A stretch of DNA of 64,000 nucleotides from contig NZ_CP108364.1 in assembly GCF_035946055.1 (NCBI RefSeq), positions 62,001-126,000 of the forward strand. Direction: 5' to 3'. This document shows positions 19,161 to 26,716 of the stretch, one piece after another (within the stretch, counting starts at the first letter, position 1; the number at the start of each line of letters is the position of its first letter). A program made the translations under genes and the position numbers. The notes under the pieces were generated by a model. The model saw only the letters and a program-made list of their open reading frames with translations, searched no databases and was not told the origin of the DNA. This DNA is from Streptomyces sp. NBC_01341 (lineage in GTDB: Bacteria > Actinomycetota > Actinomycetes > Streptomycetales > Streptomycetaceae).

Positions 19161-20626
19161 CCGCCGAAGCCACGGACACGGCTGACGAGGCACCCTTGTT
19201 CGGCCCGGAATCGCAGTTCAGCGCCTTCTTCGACGACCCGCGCTGGGCGCTGGCCATGATCCGCGCCACCGTGTTGGAGGCCGCTCACCCGCAGATCGGC
19301 GCTGCCCTCGTCGACAACTCCACCTTCGTCGCCCACCCCTGGCGCCGGCTGCGCAACACCTTCCTCAGCATGCGGCGCATGTTCGGCACCGACTTGGCGG
19401 AGCGCGAACGGGAAGCCGCCCGGCTCAACCGGCTGCACGCCCGCATGAGCGGCTCCGACTCCCGCGGCCGCGCCTACGACGCGATGGACCGCGCGACCCG
19501 GGCCTGGGTGGTCGCCACCCTCTTCGAGAGCGCCGTCACCATGTGCCGGCTGAGCGGCCAGCCGCTCGACCAGGACACGATGGAGCGGATGTACGCCGAA
19601 TACCGCACGTTCCTCGCCGCGCTCGACGGCGACGCCGCAGAACTCCCCGAGGACCTGAACGACTTCTGGCGATACTTCGACCGGGTCGTCGAAAACGAGC
19701 TCGAGAACACCGAAGCGGCTCGCGTCATCCTCTACCGGCTCTTCGACCACTTGCCCGCCCCGGCACTGCTCGACGGCGCGCCGACGCTGTGGGCGGCCGG
19801 CCGGGCCGTCGCCGGCCCGCTCCTCGGCGCGATCACCGTCGCCTCACTCCCCGAGCCGTACCGGCGCAGGGCCGGGCTGCCGGAGATGCCCGGTGCCCAG
19901 ACCCTCATGCAGGGGGCCTACCTCACCGCCGGACTCGCCCGCTTCCTACCCGAGGGCTGGATCAGCGCCGAAAGCATCATCGAAGTCCTCTCCCTCTCGC
20001 CTGGCAGCGACGACCCCCGCGCCCGCACCGTGGCCGCTCTGCGCGCCCGCATGAAGCGGACGTCGGCCCTGCTCCGTCTCCTCACACCACTGGGCGGCGA
20101 CGCCGGCCCCGGCCTGGACCCGGCGCCTTCCGCGGGCACGGGAGAGGGCCGACGCTCGGCGGGAGAGTTCTTCCGCCAGGTGCTGGACCAGACGGGCGAC
20201 GGCTACCTCGACTGGCCTGACCTCGCCGCCATGGCCCGCGAACTGTCCACCCGCCTCGACCTGGACGAGCCCGAGGAGACCCGGCTCTACGACGCCTTCG
20301 CCGCCTGGTGGCGCGAGCTCCAGGCTGCCCTCGACACGGACGGCGACGGCCGCGTCAGCGCCGACGAGTACGCCGCCGCCATCCCCTCCCTCGCCGGACC
20401 CGCGCTCATCCGCGTCGCGGAGGTGCTCTTCGACGCCACCGACAAGGACGGAAGTGGGAGCATCGAAGCCGACGAGTACCGGACCCTCTTCCGCACCGCC
20501 TTCCACCGCGACATCACCGCCACCGACGGCGCCTACGGCCGGAGCACCTTCGTGGGTGACTTCCTCTCCTTCATGTCGGGCCGCCGCACGAGCACTCCGT
20601 ACGACCCCCTTCTCGCCGACGCCTAA
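19157..20626 (+). CDS. MpaB-family (DUF2236) oxygenase fused to EF-hands
   Basis: 489 residues. Residues about 15-310 match the oxygenase MpaB / rubber oxygenase family (PESQFSAFFDDPRWALAMIR at the start, EAAHPQIGAALVDNS, NRLHARMSG with conserved His residues that could ligate heme, RAWVVATLFESAV). The C-terminal third has three EF-hand-like calcium loops: DQTGDGYLDW from residue 344, DTDGDGRVSADE from 393 and DKDGSGSIEADE from 429. The last two are canonical. Family members cleave or oxidise isoprenoid chains, for example rubber oxygenase and the mycophenolate enzyme MpaB. ATGA coupling to a cis-prenyltransferase suggests that it acts on that enzyme's product, with calcium control through the EF-hands; both are inferences. 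Confidence 0.82.
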   Translation: MTAEATDTADEAPLFGPESQFSAFFDDPRWALAMIRATVLEAAHPQIGAALVDNSTFVAHPWRRLRNTFLSMRRMFGTDLAEREREAARLNRLHARMSGSDSRGRAYDAMDRATRAWVVATLFESAVTMCRLSGQPLDQDTMERMYAEYRTFLAALDGDAAELPEDLNDFWRYFDRVVENELENTEAARVILYRLFDHLPAPALLDGAPTLWAAGRAVAGPLLGAITVASLPEPYRRRAGLPEMPGAQTLMQGAYLTAGLARFLPEGWISAESIIEVLSLSPGSDDPRARTVAALRARMKRTSALLRLLTPLGGDAGPGLDPAPSAGTGEGRRSAGEFFRQVLDQTGDGYLDWPDLAAMARELSTRLDLDEPEETRLYDAFAAWWRELQAALDTDGDGRVSADEYAAAIPSLAGPALIRVAEVLFDATDKDGSGSIEADEYRTLFRTAFHRDITATDGAYGRSTFVGDFLSFMSGRRTSTPYDPLLADA

Positions 20627-20891
20627 CGAACTCGTGCACGTGTCGGCCACGGCTACACGCTCTTGCCCCCACGTCCGGACTTGCGGCTCAGGTGCCCGCG
20701 AAACTTCCGCGAGCGGCAGGGCCTCCTCAACACGCTCTTCCCATCGGCAATCTGGGGGTTGGTCAGTTCCTGCCGCCGTGGGCTCCACACCGGGACATCC
20801 TGCTCATGATCAACACCCCCGAGCAGCGCTCACGACACGCGGAATCCGACGTTTCCGCAGGACGCAGTGCTCACGGAACCGCGGTCCCTAC
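20627..20891. other. 3' flank of the MpaB gene up to the insertion junction
   Basis: About 260 bases without a supported gene. This is the right-hand end of the segment inserted into the ligase gene. Confidence 0.45.
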
Positions 20892-20897
20892 AGCTGG
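20892..20897. repeat. Right copy of the AGCTGG repeat at the ligase insertion junction
   Basis: Matches 17617-17622 and marks the right edge of the 3.3-kb segment inserted in the ligase gene. Confidence 0.7.
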
Positions 20898-21169
20898 CCC
20901 TCTTCGAGTACGGCAAGTTCGCCATCGAGGACCAGACCGCGGGGCAGCTGCCCGGCCGCGGCAACCAGATCGGGGAAACACGCCTGGTACATCGCTCCGC
21001 GACGCGTCTGCAGCACCACAGGCTGCCCGTCCTCGACCGGCGTGAACAGCGGACACCGGAATCCATCGAACTTGGGATCGATGAGCATGCCCCCTGGCAT
21101 CGCTCCAGGGAGGGGGATGGTCTCGGGTGCCTGGGCGAGCATGGGCTCCACGGGAGGTCGCAGCACCAT
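20892..21169 (-). pseudogene. ATP-dependent DNA ligase, N-terminal fragment
   Basis: The frame begins MVLRPPVEPMLAQAPETIP, continues with motif I (LIDPKFDGFR, in which the Lys is the adenylated residue), VVLQTRRGAMYQACFPDLVA and motif Ia/II region LPRGLVLDGELAVLEEGQL, then stops within a few codons. It is the missing 5' part of the ligase fragment at 17181-17622. Both pieces share AGCTGG at the break, and the protein reads through perfectly when the intervening 3.3 kb is removed. The start codon and upstream region look intact, so a truncated protein of about 90 residues could still be made. Confidence 0.85.
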
Positions 21170-21203
21170 GCGGGGCTCCTTCCCGTGGCCGGTCCGGGGC
21201 TGG

Positions 21204-21389
21204 TCAGGTGTCCGGGTGGGCGTCCGTTTTCAGGGCCCATGCGCTGCCGGGGCAGCCTGCCGGGAAGGGTGGGAAGCGGTGGCCCTTCACGTCGGTGCTC
21301 CAGTGGTGGGCCGCTCCGCAGTCACACTCGTAGATCCCGCTCTCGGGGACGATCTCGCCCGGGTGCCATGTCGTCTGCGCGTCACTCAT
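21204..21389 (-). CDS. Small Cys-containing hypothetical protein (YjzC-like)
   Basis: A 61-residue protein starting MSDAQTTWHPGEIVPESGIY. The pattern ESGIYECDCGAAHHWSTD followed by KGHRFPPFPAGCPGSAW resembles short Streptomyces proteins with a zinc-ribbon-like PxSGxYxC...FPPC layout. Three cysteines and two adjacent histidines could bind a metal. It lies just upstream of the ligase fragment on the same strand with a 34-bp gap. Function unknown. The longer frame to 21449 adds an unlikely Arg-rich leader. Confidence 0.55.
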   Translation of the reverse strand: MSDAQTTWHPGEIVPESGIYECDCGAAHHWSTDVKGHRFPPFPAGCPGSAWALKTDAHPDT

Positions 21390-21694
21390 ACCTTCTGGTG
21401 TACGTCTCCGCGTGACCGGCCGCGACTCAGGACGTCGTCGGCCCCTCACGGCAGTAGCGGCTCCGCCTGCGGGCCGGTAGCCGTCCCACTATGGGCCCGT
21501 GCAGACGCCCGGAGATGAATTACCTGCGGTACTCCGGGGTCCCGCAGGTCCAGACACTGCGCGCTGAGCACCTGACCCACGACGACGCCCGGCCCCCAGA
21601 GAAGGGCCTCGGAGGTCGGGCACCGTCGTCGTGCTGTCAGGCTGCCTTCCCCAGCCCAAGGCCAGGGTGGCTGCGGCCCAAAGGTCACCCAGGG

Positions 21695-22432
21695 CTACGG
21701 GGCGGGCTCGTAGGTGACGGTGGTGCCGGCACAGTCCTCGGCCGCGCCGAGCAGGGCCTGTCGCTCGGCGTCATCCACAGCCAGGTCCCAGCGGAGCTTC
21801 GTTCCTACCCAGGTCGCGGCGTAGGCGCAGTGGTAGGACGCGTCCGTGGGCATCCACTGGGCGGGGTCCTTGTCGCTCTTGGACCGGTTGGAGGCCGCGG
21901 AGACCGCGATCAGCGTGTCCGGGCTGTCCTGGTCGTTGGCGTACGCCTCGCGCCGCTCTGCGCTCCACGGTGTCTGCTCTGAGTCGAAGACTTCGGCGAG
22001 CGGCACGAAATGGTCGACGTCCAGCCGCCCGGCGTCCGTCACCACCAGGTTGTCGTACGCGCTGCGCCAGGAGCCACCGGTGAGCTTGCAGCCGGCCGTG
22101 ACCTCGGGCGCGTTCACGGCCTCGGAGAGGATGACCTCGCGACGGGTGTCGCAGCCGTCCGTGGCGTTCAGGCCGCGGTTCCAGTGCTTGTACAGGGTCC
22201 GCTGGTAGCCCGCCCGGTGCTCCTCGGCGACCGGGAGCCGGTCGATGGCCTCGAACAGTCGCAGCGATGCCCGGGCGCCAGGGGCACCGTCAGGGGTCTG
22301 CGCCGGGGCGTAGGAGGTGAAGGGGAGTTCTTCCACCGGCAGGGGGCCGGCGGCGGCGGCGGGCGAGGCGAGCAGAGGCAGGACGGCGAGGGCGAGCGCG
22401 GGAAGGCCGCGTCGCAGCAGGGAGATCATCAC
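21695..22432 (-). CDS. Secreted HNH-family nuclease (DUF1524/GmrSD C-terminal-like)
   Basis: 245 residues with a clear signal peptide (LLRRGLPALALAVLPLLASP, cleavage near AAAAGP). The nuclease core is the HNH-type segment RLDVDHFVPLAEVFDSEQ, preceded by CKLTGGSWRSAYDN and followed by REAYANDQDSPDTLIAVSAA and NRSKSDKDPAQWMPTDASYH. The Asp-His pair and downstream Asn/His/Lys residues are those used by ββα-metal nucleases. Such secreted Streptomyces nucleases degrade extracellular DNA for nutrient recovery or competition. Two Cys pairs may form disulfides. It stands alone. Confidence 0.87.
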   Translation of the reverse strand: MMISLLRRGLPALALAVLPLLASPAAAAGPLPVEELPFTSYAPAQTPDGAPGARASLRLFEAIDRLPVAEEHRAGYQRTLYKHWNRGLNATDGCDTRREVILSEAVNAPEVTAGCKLTGGSWRSAYDNLVVTDAGRLDVDHFVPLAEVFDSEQTPWSAERREAYANDQDSPDTLIAVSAASNRSKSDKDPAQWMPTDASYHCAYAATWVGTKLRWDLAVDDAERQALLGAAEDCAGTTVTYEPAP

Positions 22433-22665
22433 GAGACGTGGTGTAGCAGCCGCCCCCTGCCCGGCGGTTGGGCAATGACGCTACGTCACCCGATCGCGAC
22501 ACCGGTTCACCTGAAGAAACGGAACACCCGAACACCCGCTGAGAAGGAGCATTCCAGGGGGTGGCTCCGTCTGGGTGACATGTCGTTTCCGTGTTCGTTC
22601 CGGGGCGTTGAACGGCCGGACGTGATCTTTCCTGACGCGTCATCCAGAGATCCTCGGGAGTAGTC

Positions 22666-22902
22666 ATGCGGATGCGCTCTGCCCTCACCGCGTCCGTCCT
22701 CGCTGCTGGCATCCTGCTCGGTGGCGCCGGCGCCGCCCTCGCCGACGACGATGGCGGGCTCATCCGGGGCACCGGCTCGCAGGGCGCCGAGCGGTCCGCC
22801 GACAAGTCGTTCGCCGGTGTCATCGACCACGTCGGACCGGTCTGGCACGACAACAGCAAGAGCGAGAGCAAGTGGGACCGCTTCACGTTCCTCGGTCTCT
22901 GA
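22666..22902 (+). CDS. Small secreted protein
   Basis: A 78-residue precursor: signal peptide MRMRSALTASVLAAGILLGG with cleavage near ALA-DD, leaving a mature peptide of about 50 residues rich in Asp, Ser, Lys and Trp (VIDHVGPVWHDNSKSESKWD). No cysteines in the mature part. I do not recognise the family; similar short exported peptides are common in Streptomyces. A strong hairpin follows, so it is probably monocistronic. Confidence 0.6.
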   Translation: MRMRSALTASVLAAGILLGGAGAALADDDGGLIRGTGSQGAERSADKSFAGVIDHVGPVWHDNSKSESKWDRFTFLGL

Positions 22903-22954
22903 CACATCGGCCCGGCAACTACCGGGTGGAGCACCGGGCCACCAGCGACGGTGC

Positions 22955-22985
22955 GGGGGCGGTCGACATCACGTCGGCCGCCCCC
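22955..22985 (+). terminator. Strong hairpin after the small secreted protein gene
   Basis: A 13-bp stem (GGGGGCGGTCGAC against its near-complement, one G-U pair) with a 5-base loop, followed by TTCCCGTTCC. It lies 53 bp after the stop codon and suits an intrinsic terminator. Confidence 0.65.
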
Positions 22986-23246
22986 TTCCCGTTCCCCGCC
23001 CGCACAACGGCCGTCGTTCCACTTCGACATTCACAGGCCGAGTGACACCAGCTGCGGCCGGAAACCGTCGACAGATGCTGTTCTTAAGCATCGGGGCCCG
23101 GGGTGCCGCCAGCGGTGGTGGTGTCCGAGGCGCACACCGTCACCGAAAGCAGCGAGCCCCGGCAGCCGGGTCTGGTGCCGAGTGCGGGGCCGTCGTCCGC
23201 GTATGCGAGCCCCGGCGCCAGGAGGCCCGCCACGCCGCCGCGCGCC
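22986..23246. other. Non-coding stretch between two small secreted-protein loci
   Basis: No supported gene on either strand; open frames here are short and lack codon bias. Confidence 0.4.
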
Positions 23247-23606
23247 TCAGCACGTGCGTGCCCCATCCGGTACGTAGTCGGTCACTATCCAGCCGTTCGG
23301 CCACTTCTCCGCCGTCGCCGTCGCGACGTAGCGGCGCGGCTGTTTCGTCGGGAGGGGAAGGACCTTGTTAGTGCGGGTGTCTGTGGTCTGCCACTTCGAC
23401 AGGTCGACGCAGTCCTCGATCGTCGCGGTCGGCAGCTTCGCGACCGCGTCGAGCGAGGTCACCTTCGCGTCGTGTCCGAGCTCGCCCCGGATCACGGTGC
23501 GCTGTTCCTTCATGTGGGCCAGATCCGAACGGAACTTCGACAGCGCGTCGGTGCTTGCGTAGTTCTCCAGGTCGGTGCCCTTGGCAACGGCCTTCCCGTT
23601 CGAAGT
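23247..23606 (-). pseudogene. 5'-truncated Streptomyces secreted/lipoprotein remnant
   Basis: The frame begins right after an in-frame TGA with VTSNGKAVAKGTDLENYAST, then DALSKFRSDLAHMKEQRTVI, VTSLDAVAKLPTATIEDCVD and ends EKWPNGWIVTDYVPDGARTC. This is the C-terminal half of a common Streptomyces exported protein of unknown function whose members end in a Cys and usually carry a lipoprotein signal. The N-terminal signal region is missing, and the next gene begins right upstream. An internal ATG at 23513 could give an 88-residue protein, but I read the locus as a remnant. Confidence 0.6.
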
Positions 23607-23616
23607 TACTCATCGG

Positions 23617-24807
23617 TCACCCGGTCTGTCCAGAGTCCGAGTCTGTGATCCAGCGCCCTTCGGCGGAGTCGTGCACGTACGCCGGCCTCCCCTTGGTCCC
23701 GCTCGTGCGGAACGGCTTCCCGCCGTCCGTGATCCGCACCGTCCCCGTACGGCCCCCGGCGCTCCACTCCAGCTCCAGGTACCAGCGGCAGTCGCAGCCC
23801 GCCGCCCGCGCGGAGACCAGCAGCTCCTCGGGGTCGGAGGAGGTGACCTTGTACGGGAAGGAGACGGCCGGGATCTTCCGGACCTTTGCGCCGGAGGCGT
23901 CAAGGCCGTCGACGGGCCTCGCGAGCGGGCGCGGCCGGTCGAGGTCCACGGCGAAGTGGCGCGGGGTGACGGCGCCGCCACAGCCGTTGTCCATCCGGTA
24001 CGCGTTCCACTGCAGCGGCGCGGCGCGGTCGACCACGCGCACGTGCAGGGCATGGAGGACGACGGCGTCGGACGGCGACCGGCCCTGGACCGTAATCCGC
24101 ACCAGCGCCTCCCCGCCGTGCACGGCACCGTGCGTCCCGGCCCACGCCCCGGAGTCGGCCGCGACCGGCGGCGGGGCGACCGCGCGGGGGGCCCGGTCCA
24201 CGAGGTAGGTGTGCCCGCAGCCGCCCTCCCAGAGCTGGGAACCGATGCTCCAGGTGAAGGGGAGGGGGGCCGCGGTCCGCCCCGGAGCGGTGGAAGCGGG
24301 AGCGGGTGCGGAAGCCGTACGGGTGGGGTGGCCGAGCAGGATGGCGGCGAGGGCGAGCACGACGAGGGCGACGGCAGCAGCGACGAGGAGGGGAGCGGGG
24401 GCGCCACGACGGGGGCGGGCGCGGGGCGCCCCCGGCGCGGTCGGGTCCGGGGCGGGGCCGGGGCCTGGTTCCGGCGCGGACGGTACCGGGTTCGATTCCG
24501 GCGCGGCCGACACGGCCGGCACAGGTGCGGGCGCGGGCGAGGTCGTGGCCGCTCGGCGGCGGGCGCGGTCCGCCTCCGTCCAGGCCGCCTCCAGGGCCCG
24601 CCGTTCCTCCTCGTCCGCCCCGCACAGCAGGGCGAGGCGGTCGACCACGGCGAACTCCTCCGGGACGGTCGCGCCCGAGCAGTAGCGGTGGAGGGTGGAC
24701 GCGCTGACGCTCAGCCGCCGGCCCAGCGCCTCGTAACTCCTCCCGTCCCGCGCCTTCAGCGCGCGCACGAGCCCCGCGAACTCCTCGACGGCGGCGTCCT
24801 TCGGCAT
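23617..24807 (-). CDS. Membrane-anchored HTH protein (Xre-like N-terminus, extracytoplasmic C-terminus)
   Basis: 396 residues from the ATG at 24807 (MPKDAAVEEF). Residues about 5-60 form an Xre-like HTH (SYEALGRRLSVSASTLHRYC then SGATVPEEFAVVDRLALLCG). A long Ala/Pro linker precedes one membrane helix (LLVAAAVALVVLALAAILLG), and then a C-terminal domain with four or more Cys (GSQLWEGGCGHTYLV, MDNGCGGAVTPRHFAVDL, AAGCDCRWYLELEW). The layout, cytoplasmic DNA-binding domain, one membrane helix and a disulfide-type outer domain, suggests a one-component sensor that transmits an envelope signal to transcription. It is divergent from the secreted protein gene at 24975, a possible target (inferred). 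Confidence 0.8.
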   Translation of the reverse strand: MPKDAAVEEFAGLVRALKARDGRSYEALGRRLSVSASTLHRYCSGATVPEEFAVVDRLALLCGADEEERRALEAAWTEADRARRRAATTSPAPAPVPAVSAAPESNPVPSAPEPGPGPAPDPTAPGAPRARPRRGAPAPLLVAAAVALVVLALAAILLGHPTRTASAPAPASTAPGRTAAPLPFTWSIGSQLWEGGCGHTYLVDRAPRAVAPPPVAADSGAWAGTHGAVHGGEALVRITVQGRSPSDAVVLHALHVRVVDRAAPLQWNAYRMDNGCGGAVTPRHFAVDLDRPRPLARPVDGLDASGAKVRKIPAVSFPYKVTSSDPEELLVSARAAGCDCRWYLELEWSAGGRTGTVRITDGGKPFRTSGTKGRPAYVHDSAEGRWITDSDSGQTG

Positions 24808-24974
24808 TCCATCCCCCTCGACCTTGCGTCCCATCCTTCACGTCCTTGCACGTCAGCGGGGGTGGAATGGTTCCGGGACGGCTGGTGGGCGCGTGATCGT
24901 TGCAACCGGCGGGCGCCGGCCCCACGCTGGTTGAGCACTGACCCAACGAACAACCCGACGGGGGATCCACCACC

Positions 24975-25580
24975 ATGAACAAGCTCCGCACCGCACTCGC
25001 CACCGCAGCCGCTGCCGCACTGGGCCTCGCGGCCCTCGCCACAGCCCCGGCGCAGGCCGCTGCCCAGCCCGCCTTCCTCGCCGCCTCCCAGATGCCGCCG
25101 TCGTCGACGCCGTGGACCGCCACCCAGGTCTTCACCGGCGTTCCGGAGAACGGCGGCGTCCTCTGCACCCCGTACAAGATCCCGGCGCAGAACACCCGCT
25201 ACCGCGAGTTCAGCACCGAGCTCGACACCAACGGCGTCCAGGTCACCACCGTCGCCCCTACCGAGGCCGACGCCGTGAAGCTGGTCGACACCCTCCGCGG
25301 GGCCCTCGCCGGCTGCGGCCCCCTGCTGGAGCAGCAGAACCCGGGCCTGCAGGCCGTCAGCGCCTCCCACGGCAAGCTCGCCGTCGAGGAGGGCGCCTGG
25401 GTCTACAGCCTGGACACCGCCGACCCGCAGATCGGCATCTCCGACATCCACCTGTTCTCCGTCGGCCGCGACGGCCGCACCGTCACCCTCGTCCGCTGGG
25501 GCCAGATGGGCGACCTCGAGGACGCCCCGCTGACCGCCTTCCGCACCACGACGAAGACCGCCGTCAACAAGCTCCACTGA
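24975..25580 (+). CDS. Secreted protein of unknown function (sensor-domain-like)
   Basis: 201 residues with a signal peptide (LATAAAAALGLAALATAPAQ, cleavage near AQAAA). The mature part has two Cys (VLCTPYKIP, LAGCGPLLE) that could form one disulfide, and a mixed alpha/beta pattern reminiscent of PknH-like or DUF-type extracellular sensor domains (YREFSTELDTNGVQVTTVAP, EADAVKLVDTLRGALAGCG, TVTLVRWGQMGDLEDAPL). GGGG and GGATCC lie just upstream of the ATG. It is transcribed away from the HTH regulator and is followed by a strong terminator hairpin. Confidence 0.75.
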   Translation: MNKLRTALATAAAAALGLAALATAPAQAAAQPAFLAASQMPPSSTPWTATQVFTGVPENGGVLCTPYKIPAQNTRYREFSTELDTNGVQVTTVAPTEADAVKLVDTLRGALAGCGPLLEQQNPGLQAVSASHGKLAVEEGAWVYSLDTADPQIGISDIHLFSVGRDGRTVTLVRWGQMGDLEDAPLTAFRTTTKTAVNKLH

Positions 25581-25612
25581 CCCGGAGGCTCCCCCGAGGG
25601 CTGACCACAGCT

Positions 25613-25651
25613 CGACAGCGGCGCGGCCGGAACCCGGGCGCGCCGCTGTCG
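25613..25651 (+). terminator. Strong terminator hairpin after the secreted protein gene
   Basis: A perfect 13-bp stem (CGACAGCGGCGCG and its complement) with a 13-base loop, 33 bp after the stop codon. Confidence 0.75.
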
Positions 25652-25840
25652 TGCCCACCTGCTCCGCCGGCGGCGACCACTTCCTGCTACCGCAGACTCG
25701 CCAGATGAGATGGTCTCTTAAGAGATCACCGAAGCCAGCGGGGGGCGACGAGTTCGGGTGAACTCGCCCTTCGACCCGTGACGGCGTGGGTGGCCAGGTG
25801 CGTTGAGCCGTCCATGCAACGGATGATCATTTCTGCCGCC

Positions 25841-25882
25841 CTAGTAGTGCTTGGTCATGTGCGATCCGTGACGGCGTGTCTT
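25841..25882. repeat. Solitary left end of an IS701-like element
   Basis: CTAGTAGTGCTTGGTCATGT and the following 22 bases match, with three differences, the inverted complement of the right end of the IS701 element at 28120-28161. Sequence similarity fades soon after. The stretch from 25883 to 26110 holds no recognisable gene. It is either a truncated second copy or the outer end of a larger unit that includes the lipoprotein gene. Confidence 0.7.
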
Positions 25883-26110
25883 CTTGGTCGGTCGTTCGTT
25901 GATCGGGCCAGCCATGATCGTGCGCAGGACCGTCGTGTCGGCGTCGCCGTTGGCAGGTCGGCCAATTTGACGCACCATGATCGATTCCTCGGTAGCGTTC
26001 ACACGACACGAAATGCCTGTGGGACGAGGCAGATGTACTCGACGCGCAGCAAGGACTAGCGCACAGGCAGATGTCCCGATGGCAACGAGGAGAGGGCGGG
26101 TGCTTCATCC

Positions 26111-26716
26111 ATGAAGAACGCATTAGCGGTCGTGACGCTGGCGGTTTCCCTTGCGGTGGCGGGGTGCACAGAAGCCGAAGGTGGCCAAGACTCCCGGCCA
26201 CCGCAAGCGGTGAGTCAGGCACCGGGGGAGGCTGGCGCCTCGGACCCGGCGCTTCGGCAGATCGGCCAGACCGTCACGCTCAGCGACGATGAAGGTCGCC
26301 CCATGCAAATCACACTCACCGGCATTGCCTACCGGGATGCCTTCGCCAAGGACAAGACGCTTCCCTTGAACGGGAAGTACGCGCTGGCCGTCGCCTTCAC
26401 CATGAAATCTGCGACGGGCGGGACCCTTGGTCAGCAGACGGACAACCACATCAAGTGGGCGCGGGGTCCGGAGATGGCCGAAGCCTGGGACTACACCGAT
26501 GCGCCTTGGCAGGGCTGCATCGATGCCTTCACCCCCTATGCGACGGTCAAGGCCAATGACGAGTACAGGGCCATCACCGACCTCAACGTGCCCGTGAAGG
26601 GTGGAAAGCTGTTGATCGAGGACCACTACGGCAGCATTGCCCGATGGGCTCTGCCGGAGGCGGATACGGGTACCGGCACAGAACCTGCAACGAAGTTCAC
26701 CACCCAGAACTGCTAG
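26111..26716 (+). CDS. Lipoprotein of unknown function
   Basis: 201 residues with a lipoprotein signal (ALAVVTLAVSLAVAGCTE; lipobox Cys in LAVAGC). The mature domain (IGQTVTLSDDEGRPMQITLT, GKYALAVAFTMKSATGGTLG, GKLLIEDHYGSIARWALP) has the beta-sandwich pattern of DUF4352-like exported proteins, and two further Cys that may pair. The stop codon TAG is part of the CTAG at the left edge of the IS701 element, so the original C-terminus may have been slightly different before insertion. GAGGAG lies upstream but rather far (about 19 bases) from the ATG. Confidence 0.72.
   Translation: MKNALAVVTLAVSLAVAGCTEAEGGQDSRPPQAVSQAPGEAGASDPALRQIGQTVTLSDDEGRPMQITLTGIAYRDAFAKDKTLPLNGKYALAVAFTMKSATGGTLGQQTDNHIKWARGPEMAEAWDYTDAPWQGCIDAFTPYATVKANDEYRAITDLNVPVKGGKLLIEDHYGSIARWALPEADTGTGTEPATKFTTQNC

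Noticed and set aside
22290..23030. Minus-strand frame of 246 codons
   Set aside because: Overlaps the small secreted protein and a terminator hairpin; basic, low-complexity product.
23575..24978. Plus-strand frame of 467 codons with Gly/Arg-rich product
   Set aside because: Shadow of the membrane-anchored HTH gene, whose HTH and membrane helix are clear.
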